A DNA stretch of 28,668 nt from CAIWHR01 sp035541655 (GTDB taxonomy: Bacteria > Pseudomonadota > Gammaproteobacteria > Burkholderiales > Casimicrobiaceae), in assembly GCA_035541655.1 (NCBI GenBank), contig DATKMY010000020.1, positions 1 through 28,668 on the forward strand, in the 5' to 3' direction. Shown piece by piece: positions 1-7,003 of this stretch. Position 1 is the first letter of the stretch, and the number at the start of each line of letters is the position of its first letter. The notes beneath the pieces were generated by a model, which was given only the letters and a program-made list of their open reading frames with translations, was not told the DNA's origin and ran no database searches. The position numbers were made by a program, and so were the translations under genes.

Positions 1-2
1 CG

Positions 3-419
3 TGGGTCGCCGAGCTCGATCGAACCCTTGTAGCACTCGCCGGGCCGGTCGTGCTGGTCGCGCACAGCGCCGGCGTGATGATCACCGTGCATTGGGCGAG
101 GGAGCACCGGCGTCCGATCAAGGGCGCGCTGCTCGCCGCGCCGCCCGATTTCGAAACGCCGCTGCCCGAAGGCTACCCCACGCAGCAGGTGCTCCGCGAC
201 AACGGATGGCTGCCCACGCCGCGCTCGCCGCTGCCGTTCCCGACGATCGTCGCCGCGAGCACCAACGATCCGCTTGGGCGCTACGAACGTATCGCCGAGC
301 TCGCCGCCGCGTGGGGAAGCCAGCTCGTCGATGTCGGCGCCGTCGGCCACTTGAATCCCGCTTCGGGCCACGGCGAGTGGCCGCGCGCCGAAGCGTTCGT
401 TCGCGAGCTCGGCGGATGA
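3..419 (+). CDS. RBBP9/YdeN-like alpha/beta hydrolase, 3' part (5' end outside window)
   Basis: This is the C-terminal part of a small serine hydrolase; the reading frame is open from the window edge, so the true start lies upstream. The visible 138 codons hold the three catalytic elements of the RBBP9/YdeN fold in the right order. A nucleophile elbow VAHSAG lies close to the left edge, an acid-bearing stretch ASTNDPLG lies in the middle, and a GHLN histidine comes near the end. Family members are about 180-200 residues, so roughly a quarter is missing. The substrate cannot be deduced; bacterial members are mostly uncharacterised esterase-like hydrolases. Its TGA overlaps the ATG of the next gene (ATGA at 416-419), which indicates translational coupling and a shared transcript. 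Family call is fairly firm, function open. Confidence 0.8.
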   Translation, partial: WVAELDRTLVALAGPVVLVAHSAGVMITVHWAREHRRPIKGALLAAPPDFETPLPEGYPTQQVLRDNGWLPTPRSPLPFPTIVAASTNDPLGRYERIAELAAAWGSQLVDVGAVGHLNPASGHGEWPRAEAFVRELGG

Positions 420-1435
420 GCGCACAGCTCGCGGCCGAGTGGCGCGACGACCTCCGACGCCTCTGGCCCGGCGTGCTCTTTGCCGCCGTCATCGCGATCG
501 CCTCGGCATTCATTTCGGAAAGCCGCGGCGGGCCGACGCTGCTCTACGCGCTGCTGCTCGGGATGGCGCTCAACACCGTGGTCGGCGAGGGGACGGCCAA
601 ACCCGGCGTCGACTTCGCGGCGAAACGCATCCTGCGCATCGGCGTCGCGCTTCTCGGCGCGCGTATCACGTTCGAGCAGATCGGTGCACTCGGCTGGTTC
701 AACGGCGGGCTCGTCGTTGCCGGCGTCGTGGTCACGATTGCGTTCGGCATATTCGCAGCCAACGTGTTCGGCCTATCGCGCCGGCTCGGGATTCTGACGG
801 GCGGCGCCACCGCGATCTGCGGCGCGTCCGCGGCGATCGCGATCGCGACGGTGCTGCCGCGCGACGAGCGCAGCGAGCGCGAGCTGATCTTCACGATCGC
901 CGGCGTCACCGCGCTGTCGACGGCGGCGATGGTCGTCTACCCGCTCGTCGTCAAATGGATGGGATTCGATGCGCACCAGGCAGGCGTCTTCCTCGGCGCG
1001 ACGATTCACGACGTCGCGCAGGTCGTCGGCGCCGGCTACAGCATTTCCGCCGAAGTGGGCGATGCCGCGGTGCTCACGAAGCTGTTGCGCGTTGCCATGC
1101 TGCTGCCGGTCGTGATGGCCCTCTCGCTCGCGGTGCGTCACAGCCTCAAGCGCGGCGGTGAAAGCGCCAATCGAGGCGATCCGCTGCTTCCGGGCTTTCT
1201 GCTCGCTTTCGTTGGATTCGTCGTCGCGGGGAGCCTCGGTCTGATCCCCAAGCCGCTGGGCGTTGCGTTGAACGAGATCGCGCGCGCGTGCCTGGTCGTC
1301 GCGATCGCGGCGGTCGGGCTCAAGACCTCGCCGCTCGAGATGAAGAAGGTCGGCCTGCGCGCGTTCGCGCTGCTCGCAAGCGAAACGCTGTTCCTCGCAG
1401 CGCTGGTGCTCGCCGCGCAGAAGCTGACTGGCTGA
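416..1435 (+). CDS. yeiH: YeiH/UPF0324 family putative sulfate exporter
   Basis: A 339-residue inner-membrane protein made almost wholly of hydrophobic helices, about ten of them, matching the length of YeiH/UPF0324 proteins (about 340-350 residues). Recognisable stretches are the RIGVALLGARITFEQI segment, the glycine-rich TGGATAICGASAAIA segment in mid-protein, and GATIHDVAQVVGAGY later. The family is annotated as a putative sulfate exporter by homology; a direct transport assay is not known to me, so the substrate is inference. The ATG at 416 overlaps the TGA of the upstream hydrolase (ATGA), which decides this start over longer in-frame upstream possibilities that would run through the hydrolase gene. 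No downstream gene is closely spaced; a 356-bp gap follows. Confidence 0.85.
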   Translation: MSAQLAAEWRDDLRRLWPGVLFAAVIAIASAFISESRGGPTLLYALLLGMALNTVVGEGTAKPGVDFAAKRILRIGVALLGARITFEQIGALGWFNGGLVVAGVVVTIAFGIFAANVFGLSRRLGILTGGATAICGASAAIAIATVLPRDERSERELIFTIAGVTALSTAAMVVYPLVVKWMGFDAHQAGVFLGATIHDVAQVVGAGYSISAEVGDAAVLTKLLRVAMLLPVVMALSLAVRHSLKRGGESANRGDPLLPGFLLAFVGFVVAGSLGLIPKPLGVALNEIARACLVVAIAAVGLKTSPLEMKKVGLRAFALLASETLFLAALVLAAQKLTG

Positions 1436-1791
1436 GAGCCGTACGGACAGCCGAACGAAATCGCCCCGGCGGACACGGTCGTCAGCGCGAGACCCCTCTT
1501 GCGCCAAGTCAACCGACAGCTCGTCGAGTACGGGTAAGCTCGCGAAAGCTATGCTCAAGACCTATTGCGCTCCGTGTTCCGCTCGTTTCCGATCATGCGA
1601 AATGCTCTCCTCCGCGAAACACCGCACGCGGAAGGCTGACTGCACGCGCGTACGGTTCCGCTGGGCGGCGGAGGTACAGCAGCCAATCGCGCGTCTGGCA
1701 GAGTAGAATGACGAGTTTCCGAAGGCTCCCACCCGGTCTGTCGAACCGCTCCGGTCGACGGCAGGTAAGTTGCACGTCGAAAGGACAAGCC
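1436..1791. other. intergenic region upstream of the DUF3300 gene
   Basis: No gene is supported here; the frames that stay open are low-quality shadows. It must hold the promoter of the DUF3300-DUF2950 unit. One -10-like hexamer, TAGAAT at 1704-1709, lies 83 bp before the DUF3300 ATG, but I see no convincing -35 at the right spacing. An AAAGGA ribosome-binding site lies at about 1780-1785 before the ATG at 1792. No hairpin followed by a T-run is seen after yeiH. Confidence 0.4.
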
Positions 1792-3081
1792 ATGAAGCGG
1801 TTCACGCGCATCATTGCGACGGCGGTCAGCCTGGGCCTGGCGCTCCCCGTGCCGGGGCAGGTCCCGCCGCCGCCAGCGGCGCCTGCCCCTGCGGCTGCGC
1901 CGCCCGCATCGCCCGGCGCGAAGAGCTTCTCGCAGCAGGAGCTCGACCAGCTCGTCGCGCCGATCGCGCTCTATCCCGATGCGTTGCTCGCACAGGTGAT
2001 GATGGCGTCGACCTACCCCCTCGAGGTCGTCCAGGCCGACCGCTGGCGGAAGGCGAATGCGTCGCTCAAGGACAAGGCGCTCGAGGATGCATTGCAGCAG
2101 CAGACATGGGACGCGAGCGTGAAGTCGCTCGCGGTCTTCCCGCAGGTGCTGACGATGATGAGCGAGAAGGTCGACTGGACGCAGAAGCTCGGTGACGCCT
2201 TCCTCGCGCAACAGCAGGACGTGATGGCGACCGTCCAGACACTGCGCGCGAAGGCGAAAGAGCAGGGCGCGCTCAAGGACACGAAGGAGCAGAAGGTCAC
2301 GACGCAGAGCGAGAACAACACGCAGTACATCGTCATCGAGCCCACGAATCCCGAGGTCGTCTACGTTCCGACATACAACCCGACGGTCGTCTATGGTGCG
2401 TGGCCGTATCCGGCGTATCCGCCTTACTACTACTACCCCCCGGGCTATGTCGCGGGCGGTGCGCTGCTCGGCTTCACCGCGGGAATCATCGTCGGCGGCG
2501 CGCTCTGGGGCGGCTGCAACTGGGGTCGCGGCGACGTCAACGTCAACGTAAACCGCTACAACAACTTCAACCGCACGAACATCTCGAACGGTAACTGGAA
2601 TCACAACGCCAGCCATCGCGGCGCGGTGCCGTATCGCGACCAGCGCGTTTCGCAGCAGTACGGCCGCGGCCAATCGGCGAATGCGGCCTCCCGCGAGCAG
2701 TTTCGCGGACGCGCCGAGGCGGGCCAGCAATCGATCCAGCGCGGCGACGTGTCGTCGCGCGACATCGGCGGCGCGGGCGCAGGCCGCGATTCCGCGGCAA
2801 ATCGCTCGATGGCGAGCGGCCGCGGCGAAGCCGGCGGCGCGGGCCGCGACTCTGCGGCCAATCGCTCGATGGCGAGCGACCGCGGCGGTGGCGCGAGCGG
2901 AGGCCGCAGCGCGTCGGCGTTCGACTCGGGCGGCAGCGGTGCGCAGGCTCGCGCGTCCAGCAGCCGCGGCGAATCGAGCATGAGCTCGGCGCGCTCTTCG
3001 GGGAATATGAGCGGCGGAGGTGGTGGGGCACGCGGAGGTGGTGGCGGCGGAGGCGGCCGCGGCGGCGGCGGCAGGCGTTGA
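1792..3081 (+). CDS. DUF3300 domain exported protein with Gly/Arg/Ser-rich tail
   Basis: A 429-residue exported protein. It begins with a signal peptide (MKRFTR, then a hydrophobic stretch to about residue 20), followed by a Pro/Ala-rich linker (24-42). The DUF3300 core runs from about residue 46 to 210 and includes the typical YPDALLAQV at 61-69 and a VYVPTYNPTVVYG segment. A Tyr/Pro-rich segment and a short hydrophobic, glycine-rich helix follow. The last 190 residues are low complexity: an Asn-rich patch, two copies of a 20-residue Arg/Ser/Ala repeat, and a closing RG/RGG-like run of glycine and arginine. The biochemical role of DUF3300 is unknown. The start is set by an AAAGGA site 8 bp upstream and by the signal peptide. 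The DUF2950 gene follows 34 bp downstream, and these two families often occur side by side. Expected location is periplasm or cell surface. Confidence 0.85.
   Translation: MKRFTRIIATAVSLGLALPVPGQVPPPPAAPAPAAAPPASPGAKSFSQQELDQLVAPIALYPDALLAQVMMASTYPLEVVQADRWRKANASLKDKALEDALQQQTWDASVKSLAVFPQVLTMMSEKVDWTQKLGDAFLAQQQDVMATVQTLRAKAKEQGALKDTKEQKVTTQSENNTQYIVIEPTNPEVVYVPTYNPTVVYGAWPYPAYPPYYYYPPGYVAGGALLGFTAGIIVGGALWGGCNWGRGDVNVNVNRYNNFNRTNISNGNWNHNASHRGAVPYRDQRVSQQYGRGQSANAASREQFRGRAEAGQQSIQRGDVSSRDIGGAGAGRDSAANRSMASGRGEAGGAGRDSAANRSMASDRGGGASGGRSASAFDSGGSGAQARASSSRGESSMSSARSSGNMSGGGGGARGGGGGGGGRGGGGRR
2781..2890 (+). repeat. 60-bp-period direct repeat inside the DUF3300 gene
   Basis: Bases 2781-2830 align with 2841-2890 at a period of exactly 60 bp, with about 7 differences in 50. 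It encodes two copies of a 20-residue unit containing GRDSAANRSMAS. The repeat keeps the reading frame, so copy-number change would alter tail length without breaking the gene. Confidence 0.85.
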
Positions 3082-3115
3082 GATGACTGCGACGGGAAAC
3101 GCGATGGAGATCACG

Positions 3116-4066
3116 ATGAAGCCACACCGCTTGAACATGCGAATCCGGGCGCGCGAATGGGCGATCCTGCTGCTCGCGCTCCTGGTCACGATGCTCGTCG
3201 CGACTGGGGCGCGCGGGGCGGCGCCTCCCGCGCAGAAGTCGTTCGCGTCGCCGGAAGACGCGGTGACCGCGCTCGTCCAGGCGCTCAAGGCGCACGATCG
3301 TGCAGCGACGCTGGCGATCCTCGGTGCGGACGAGTGGATTTCGTCGGGCGACGCCGTCGCCGATCGCGCAGCGCGCGATCGCTTCGTCGCCGCCTATGAG
3401 ACGAAACACGCGATCGCGCTCGACGGTGATTCGGCGAAGCTCACCGTGGGCGCCGACGATTATCCGTTCGCATTCCCGCTCGTCAAGGCTGGCGACCGCT
3501 GGCGCTTCGACGCCGCGGCGGGCAAGGATGAGCTGCTCGCGCGCCGGATCGGCCAGAACGAGCTCTACACCATCGATGTGCTGCAGGCGATCGTCGACGC
3601 GCAGCGCGAATACGCGTCCGTGGACCGCAACGGCGACGGCGTGCTCGACTACGCTCAGAAGTTCGCGAGCAGCCCCGGGAAGCACGACGGACTCTACTGG
3701 CCGGTGAAGGCCGGCGAGCCGCCGAGCCCGCTCGGCGAGCTCGTTGCGGACGCGGCCGGGCAGGGTTACAGCAAGAAGGAGAAGGGACCGACCGCGTTCC
3801 ATGGCTACTACTACCGGATGCTCAAAGGGCAGGGCAAGAATGCCGAGTCGGGCGCGCTCGACTACGTCGTAAAGGGGCGCGCGATCGGCGGCTTCGCGGT
3901 CGTGGCGTATCCGGCGCGCTATGCGAATTCGGGGATCATGACGTTCATCGTCAACCAGGACGGCAAGGTCTATCAGGCCGACCTCGGGAAAGACACACAG
4001 GCGAAGGCCTCGGCGATGCAGCGCTTCGACCCCGGCAAGGGATGGTCGGAAGTGAAGCTTCCCTGA
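3116..4066 (+). CDS. DUF2950 family exported protein
   Basis: A 316-residue protein with a signal peptide or membrane anchor (basic MKPHRLNMRIRAR, hydrophobic core about 15-30, ARGA before the mature part). Then come the DUF2950 landmarks: an SPEDAVTALVQALKAHD helix near residue 45, the DRNGDGVLDYAQKF segment at 170-183, an FHGYYYRMLKGQG stretch, and a C-terminal GIMTFIVNQDGKVYQ strand. DRNGDGVLD resembles an EF-hand calcium loop (Asp/Asn/Asp spacing), but whether this family binds calcium is not known to me. I chose the ATG at 3116 because GGAGA lies 6 bp upstream; ATGs at 3083 and 3104 are in frame but give a longer N-terminus before the signal peptide. Function unknown. The gene lies 34 bp after DUF3300 and is probably co-transcribed. 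Confidence 0.85.
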   Translation: MKPHRLNMRIRAREWAILLLALLVTMLVATGARGAAPPAQKSFASPEDAVTALVQALKAHDRAATLAILGADEWISSGDAVADRAARDRFVAAYETKHAIALDGDSAKLTVGADDYPFAFPLVKAGDRWRFDAAAGKDELLARRIGQNELYTIDVLQAIVDAQREYASVDRNGDGVLDYAQKFASSPGKHDGLYWPVKAGEPPSPLGELVADAAGQGYSKKEKGPTAFHGYYYRMLKGQGKNAESGALDYVVKGRAIGGFAVVAYPARYANSGIMTFIVNQDGKVYQADLGKDTQAKASAMQRFDPGKGWSEVKLP

Positions 4067-4169
4067 ACCTCAAGACATTTTCCAACCCGCCGACCCTGAC
4101 GGCGTGGCTCGTCGCGGCAGAGCGCGAGCCGCCCCCCGGGGCGCGCAAATCACCAAGAGGAGTCGAAAC

Positions 4170-4751
4170 ATGAAGAAGACTGCTATTGCTCTCGGGCTCG
4201 CCGCGGCTTTCGCGGCGCTGCCCGCAATTGCCCAGACCGGGTCCGCGATGGTCGGCACCGCGCCCGGCAAGGCGGCCGCCGTCGAAACCATCAAGTTGGC
4301 CGCGACGATCACCGCGATCGACAAGGCGACGCGCGACGTCACGCTGAAGGGGCCGCAAGGGAACGAGATGACGCTGACCGCGGGTCCCGAGGTCAAGAAC
4401 TTCGACCAGCTCAAAGTCGGCGACAAGGTCGACTTGAACTACGTCGAGGCGCTCACGCTCGAGCTCAAGAAGGGCGGCGGCCTCGTCGTCCAGCGCACCG
4501 AAACGGCCGGCGCAGCCGGTGCGAAACCGGGCGAAAAGCCGGCCGGCGCAGTCGGACGCCAGGTCACCATCGTCGCCGACGTCGTCGCGCTCGACCCGGC
4601 GAAGCAGGTCGTCACGCTCAAGGGCCCGAAGCGCACCGTCGACCTGAAGATCCCGAATCCGGACCAGTTCAAGCTGATCGCGAAGGGCGACCAGGTCGAG
4701 GCGACGTATACGCAGGCGGTCGCGATCGCAGTGATGCCGGCGAAGAAGTAA
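4170..4751 (+). CDS. exported protein with two DUF5666-like beta repeats
   Basis: A 193-residue periplasmic protein. An AAGAGGAG ribosome-binding site lies 7 bp before the ATG, and a clear signal peptide (MKKTAIALGLAAAFAALPAIAQ) ends near residue 22. The mature part is two copies of one module. Copy one (about residues 46-105) has TAIDKATRDVTLKGPQG, then a GDKVDLNYVEALTLELKK end. Copy two (about 130-193) has VALDPAKQVVTLKGPKR, then GDQVEATYTQAVAIAVMPAKK. A Gly/Ala/Pro-rich linker joins them. The pattern of a xxI/VTxIDxxxxxVTLKGP strand pair followed by L-x-x-GDxVxxxY resembles the small OB-like DUF5666 modules. No catalytic residues stand out. The family call is by pattern only, and no function is assigned. 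A hairpin-capable repeat (GGCTCG/CGAGCC, 4106-4130) lies upstream without a T-run. Confidence 0.75.
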   Translation: MKKTAIALGLAAAFAALPAIAQTGSAMVGTAPGKAAAVETIKLAATITAIDKATRDVTLKGPQGNEMTLTAGPEVKNFDQLKVGDKVDLNYVEALTLELKKGGGLVVQRTETAGAAGAKPGEKPAGAVGRQVTIVADVVALDPAKQVVTLKGPKRTVDLKIPNPDQFKLIAKGDQVEATYTQAVAIAVMPAKK

Positions 4752-4816
4752 CGCTTCCGCACGCTCGCGCCGCTCGGGCCGGGAAGGCGGGCGGCGCATG
4801 CGCGCGGCGACGAGCG

Positions 4817-5347
4817 ATGACGAACCCGGCCGACCATCGCGTTGCGGAGACGCTGAGCAACGGCCTCCCGGTCACGGTCAGGGCGTTGCGCGCGGATGAT
4901 CGCGAGAGAGTGGCAAAGGCGATCCGCGAGCTCGACCGCGAATCGATCTACCTGCGCCTCTTCAGCTACCGCAATCTGCTCACCGACGCCGCTCTCGATC
5001 GGGTCATGCACTTCGATCCCGAGAGCGAAGTCGTACTGATCGTCACCCGCGGCTCGGGAGACGACGAAGTCGTGATCGGATCCGGCCGTTACATCGTCGG
5101 TGCGGGCGAGCAGGGCGAGCGCAGTGCCGAGGTCGCGTTCATGGTCGAGGAGGACTACCACGGGCTGGGGATCGCGGGTCGGCTGTTGAAGCATCTCGCG
5201 AGCGTCGCGCGGTCGCAGGGCATCGCTGCCTTCGACGCCGTCGTTCTCGCCGAGAACAAGGCGATGCTCTCGGTGTTCGCCCGCAGCGGTCTGGCGATGC
5301 GCAAGCGCAACGAAAGCGGCGAGGTGCACGTGACGCTGACGCTTTGA
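4817..5347 (+). CDS. GNAT family N-acetyltransferase
   Basis: A 176-residue single-domain acetyltransferase. The acetyl-CoA pyrophosphate-binding motif A is visible as VEEDYHGLGIAGRLLKHL at about residues 110-127 (family pattern Q/R-x-x-G-x-G/A), preceded by the beta-4 strand AEVAFMV. The later ENKAMLSVFARSGL helix is the usual motif B. The N-terminal part (SNGLPVTVRALRADD, then SIYLRLFSY) resembles the GNAT domain found at the C-terminus of Pat-type protein lysine acetyltransferases. That raises, but does not prove, a protein-lysine or acyl-CoA-synthetase target. The PPK2 gene begins 19 bp downstream, so the two are probably one transcript. The ribosome-binding site is weak. The acceptor substrate is unknown. 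Confidence 0.85.
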   Translation: MTNPADHRVAETLSNGLPVTVRALRADDRERVAKAIRELDRESIYLRLFSYRNLLTDAALDRVMHFDPESEVVLIVTRGSGDDEVVIGSGRYIVGAGEQGERSAEVAFMVEEDYHGLGIAGRLLKHLASVARSQGIAAFDAVVLAENKAMLSVFARSGLAMRKRNESGEVHVTLTL

Positions 5348-5366
5348 CCAATCGGAGGAGATCAGC

Positions 5367-6293
5367 ATGGGCAAAGGCAAACACAAGGGCAAGAAGAAGG
5401 CCAACAAGAACGACGCCAAGACGGCGGATATCTCGGCCAAGGCCCGTGTCGCCGATGCGAAGGCGAAGAAGGGAGCCAAAGCCGCGGAATCGAAGTCGAG
5501 GAACGGCGAAGCTGCCGCGCCTGGAGGGAAGCTCCGCGAGAAGGACTACCAGAGCGAGTTGAAGAAGCTGCACGTCGAGCTCGTCAAGCTGCAGCGATGG
5601 GTGCAGCTCAAAGGGCTGAAGATCTGCATCGTCTTCGAGGGGCGCGACGGTGCCGGCAAGGGCGGGACGATCAAGGCGATTACGGAGCGCGTGAGCCCCC
5701 GAGTCTTCCGGGTGATCGCGCTGCCGACGCCGACCGAGCGCGAGAAGTCGCAGATGTACGGGCAGCGCTATCTGCCGCACCTGCCCGCGGCGGGCGAAAT
5801 CGTCATCTGGGACCGCAGCTGGTACAACCGCGCCGGCGTCGAGCGTGTGATGGGCTTCTGCACCGAGGAGCAGGCGAAGGGTTTTCTGCAGATCCTTCCG
5901 GGTTTCGAGAAGCTGATGGTCCAGTCTGGCATCGTCCTGCTCAAGTACTGGCTGGAGGTGAGCCCCGAGGAGCAGACGCGCCGGCTTACAGCGCGCATCG
6001 ACGACGGGCGCAAGATCTGGAAGCTCTCGCCGATGGACATCAAGTCGTACACGCGCTGGGACGACTATACGAAGGCGCGCGACGAGATGTTCGCGGCAAG
6101 CGACACGGCATGGGCGCCGTGGTATGTCGCGCGCTCGGAGGACAAGAAACGCGTGCGCCTCAACATCATCTCCCACCTGCTCTCGCGCATCCCGTACGAA
6201 TCGCCGCCGCGCGAGAAGGTGAAGCTGCCGAAGCGCAAGGTGCGCGCGCAAGCGCCGGCCGATTCGGTCAAGTTCGTTCCCGAGAAGTTCTAG
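5367..6293 (+). CDS. ppk2: polyphosphate kinase 2 (PPK2 family) with Lys-rich N-terminal tail
   Basis: A 308-residue PPK2-family enzyme, which transfers phosphate between polyphosphate and nucleoside di- or triphosphates in the cytoplasm. The Walker A loop EGRDGAGKGG is at 91-100 and the Walker B/lid region WDRSWYNRAGVERVMGF at 148-164. The KSYTRWDDYTKARDEMF segment and APWYVARSEDKK are also typical. One PPK2 domain of about 240 residues points to a class I-like, ADP-preferring enzyme, but class cannot be settled from motifs alone. Residues 1-46 are extra: 14 lysines and 2 arginines, alternating with Ala/Gly, like a histone H1 tail. A strong GGAGGAG site lies 6 bp before the ATG. The GNAT gene is 19 bp upstream. 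Family call is firm. Confidence 0.93.
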   Translation: MGKGKHKGKKKANKNDAKTADISAKARVADAKAKKGAKAAESKSRNGEAAAPGGKLREKDYQSELKKLHVELVKLQRWVQLKGLKICIVFEGRDGAGKGGTIKAITERVSPRVFRVIALPTPTEREKSQMYGQRYLPHLPAAGEIVIWDRSWYNRAGVERVMGFCTEEQAKGFLQILPGFEKLMVQSGIVLLKYWLEVSPEEQTRRLTARIDDGRKIWKLSPMDIKSYTRWDDYTKARDEMFAASDTAWAPWYVARSEDKKRVRLNIISHLLSRIPYESPPREKVKLPKRKVRAQAPADSVKFVPEKF

Positions 6294-6319
6294 CGGGCTC
6301 CGACGTCGGGGACAATCCG

Positions 6320-7003
6320 ATGCTCGCGGCTCGGACGATGCGGGGTGCCGACGCGCAAGCGTCGCGAAGGCGTGACGGCCCAGGTCACGCTGGCGCTGCG
6401 GGGCGATCGGGCCCAGCGCGGGCCCTGTCCAAGTGGCGCCGAATCGTCGCGCGTCTCTCCGGGATCGCGGCCATCGCGGTATTGACCGCGTGCAGCCCGT
6501 CACCCGGCCCGCCGCCCGCCGCCACGAACCCGCAGACCGCCACCGGCGGCTGGCACGAGTTCCAGGGCTCGTGGAACGCGGCAGGCACCCGCTACGCGAT
6601 CCCGCTCGGACGTGACCGCCGTGCCGGCATCCTCGACGTCCAGGGAACGATGCTGCTCGCGGGGCCGTCTCGTCCCGGCGTCGGATTCAGCGCGCACGCA
6701 GTCGCTCTCGGCGATACCGCGACGGGCGTGATCGGTCGCGCCGTCTGGACCGATGACAAGGGCGACCAGGTCTACAGCGAATTCCACGGCACCGGGACCG
6801 CGACCGGCAGCAAGATCGAGGGAACCTTCCTCGGTGGCACCGGACGCTACGCGGGCGCGAACGGCACCTACGAATTCACGTGGCAGTACGTCGTCGAGAC
6901 CGAGGACGGCACGGTGCAGGGGCGCGTGGTGGGAATGACGGGGCGGGTCCGCGTGGGCGAATCGCCGCAACCCGCGCCGCCAACCTCCGGAGCGAAGCAG
7001 TGA
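6320..7003 (+). CDS. putative lipoprotein with allene-oxide-cyclase-like barrel motifs
   Basis: I do not recognise a named family. The protein has a hydrophobic stretch ending in the lipobox LTAC (Cys58), so the mature part is probably a lipid-anchored domain of about 170 residues. That domain is rich in short beta strands and contains GWHEFQGSWNAAGTRY, FHGTGTA and GGTGRYAGANGTYEF. The GGTGRYAGAxGxY pattern recalls the dirigent/allene oxide cyclase-type small barrel; this is inference. The ATG at 6320 leaves about 40 basic and Gly-rich residues before the signal peptide, which is unusually long. The only other in-frame ATG is at 6338, and no in-frame GTG or TTG lies closer, so a CTG start or a real extended N-terminus is possible. 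Its TGA (7001-7003) overlaps the GTG start of the transporter gene. Confidence 0.6.
   Translation: MLAARTMRGADAQASRRRDGPGHAGAAGRSGPARALSKWRRIVARLSGIAAIAVLTACSPSPGPPPAATNPQTATGGWHEFQGSWNAAGTRYAIPLGRDRRAGILDVQGTMLLAGPSRPGVGFSAHAVALGDTATGVIGRAVWTDDKGDQVYSEFHGTGTATGSKIEGTFLGGTGRYAGANGTYEFTWQYVVETEDGTVQGRVVGMTGRVRVGESPQPAPPTSGAKQ

Noticed and set aside
1499..1512. FNR-like TTGCG-CCAA-GTCAA downstream of yeiH.
   Set aside because: The left half lacks the TTGA core, and no -10 at the right distance leads into a gene start.
1555..3288. Long minus-strand open frame opposite DUF3300.
   Set aside because: Antisense shadow dominated by Arg/Ala/Val; the DUF3300 gene with signal peptide and ribosome-binding site explains the region.
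4106..4130. Hairpin GGCTCG/CGAGCC after DUF2950 as a terminator.
   Set aside because: The stem is only 6 bp with a long loop and is followed by a C/G-rich run, not a T-run.
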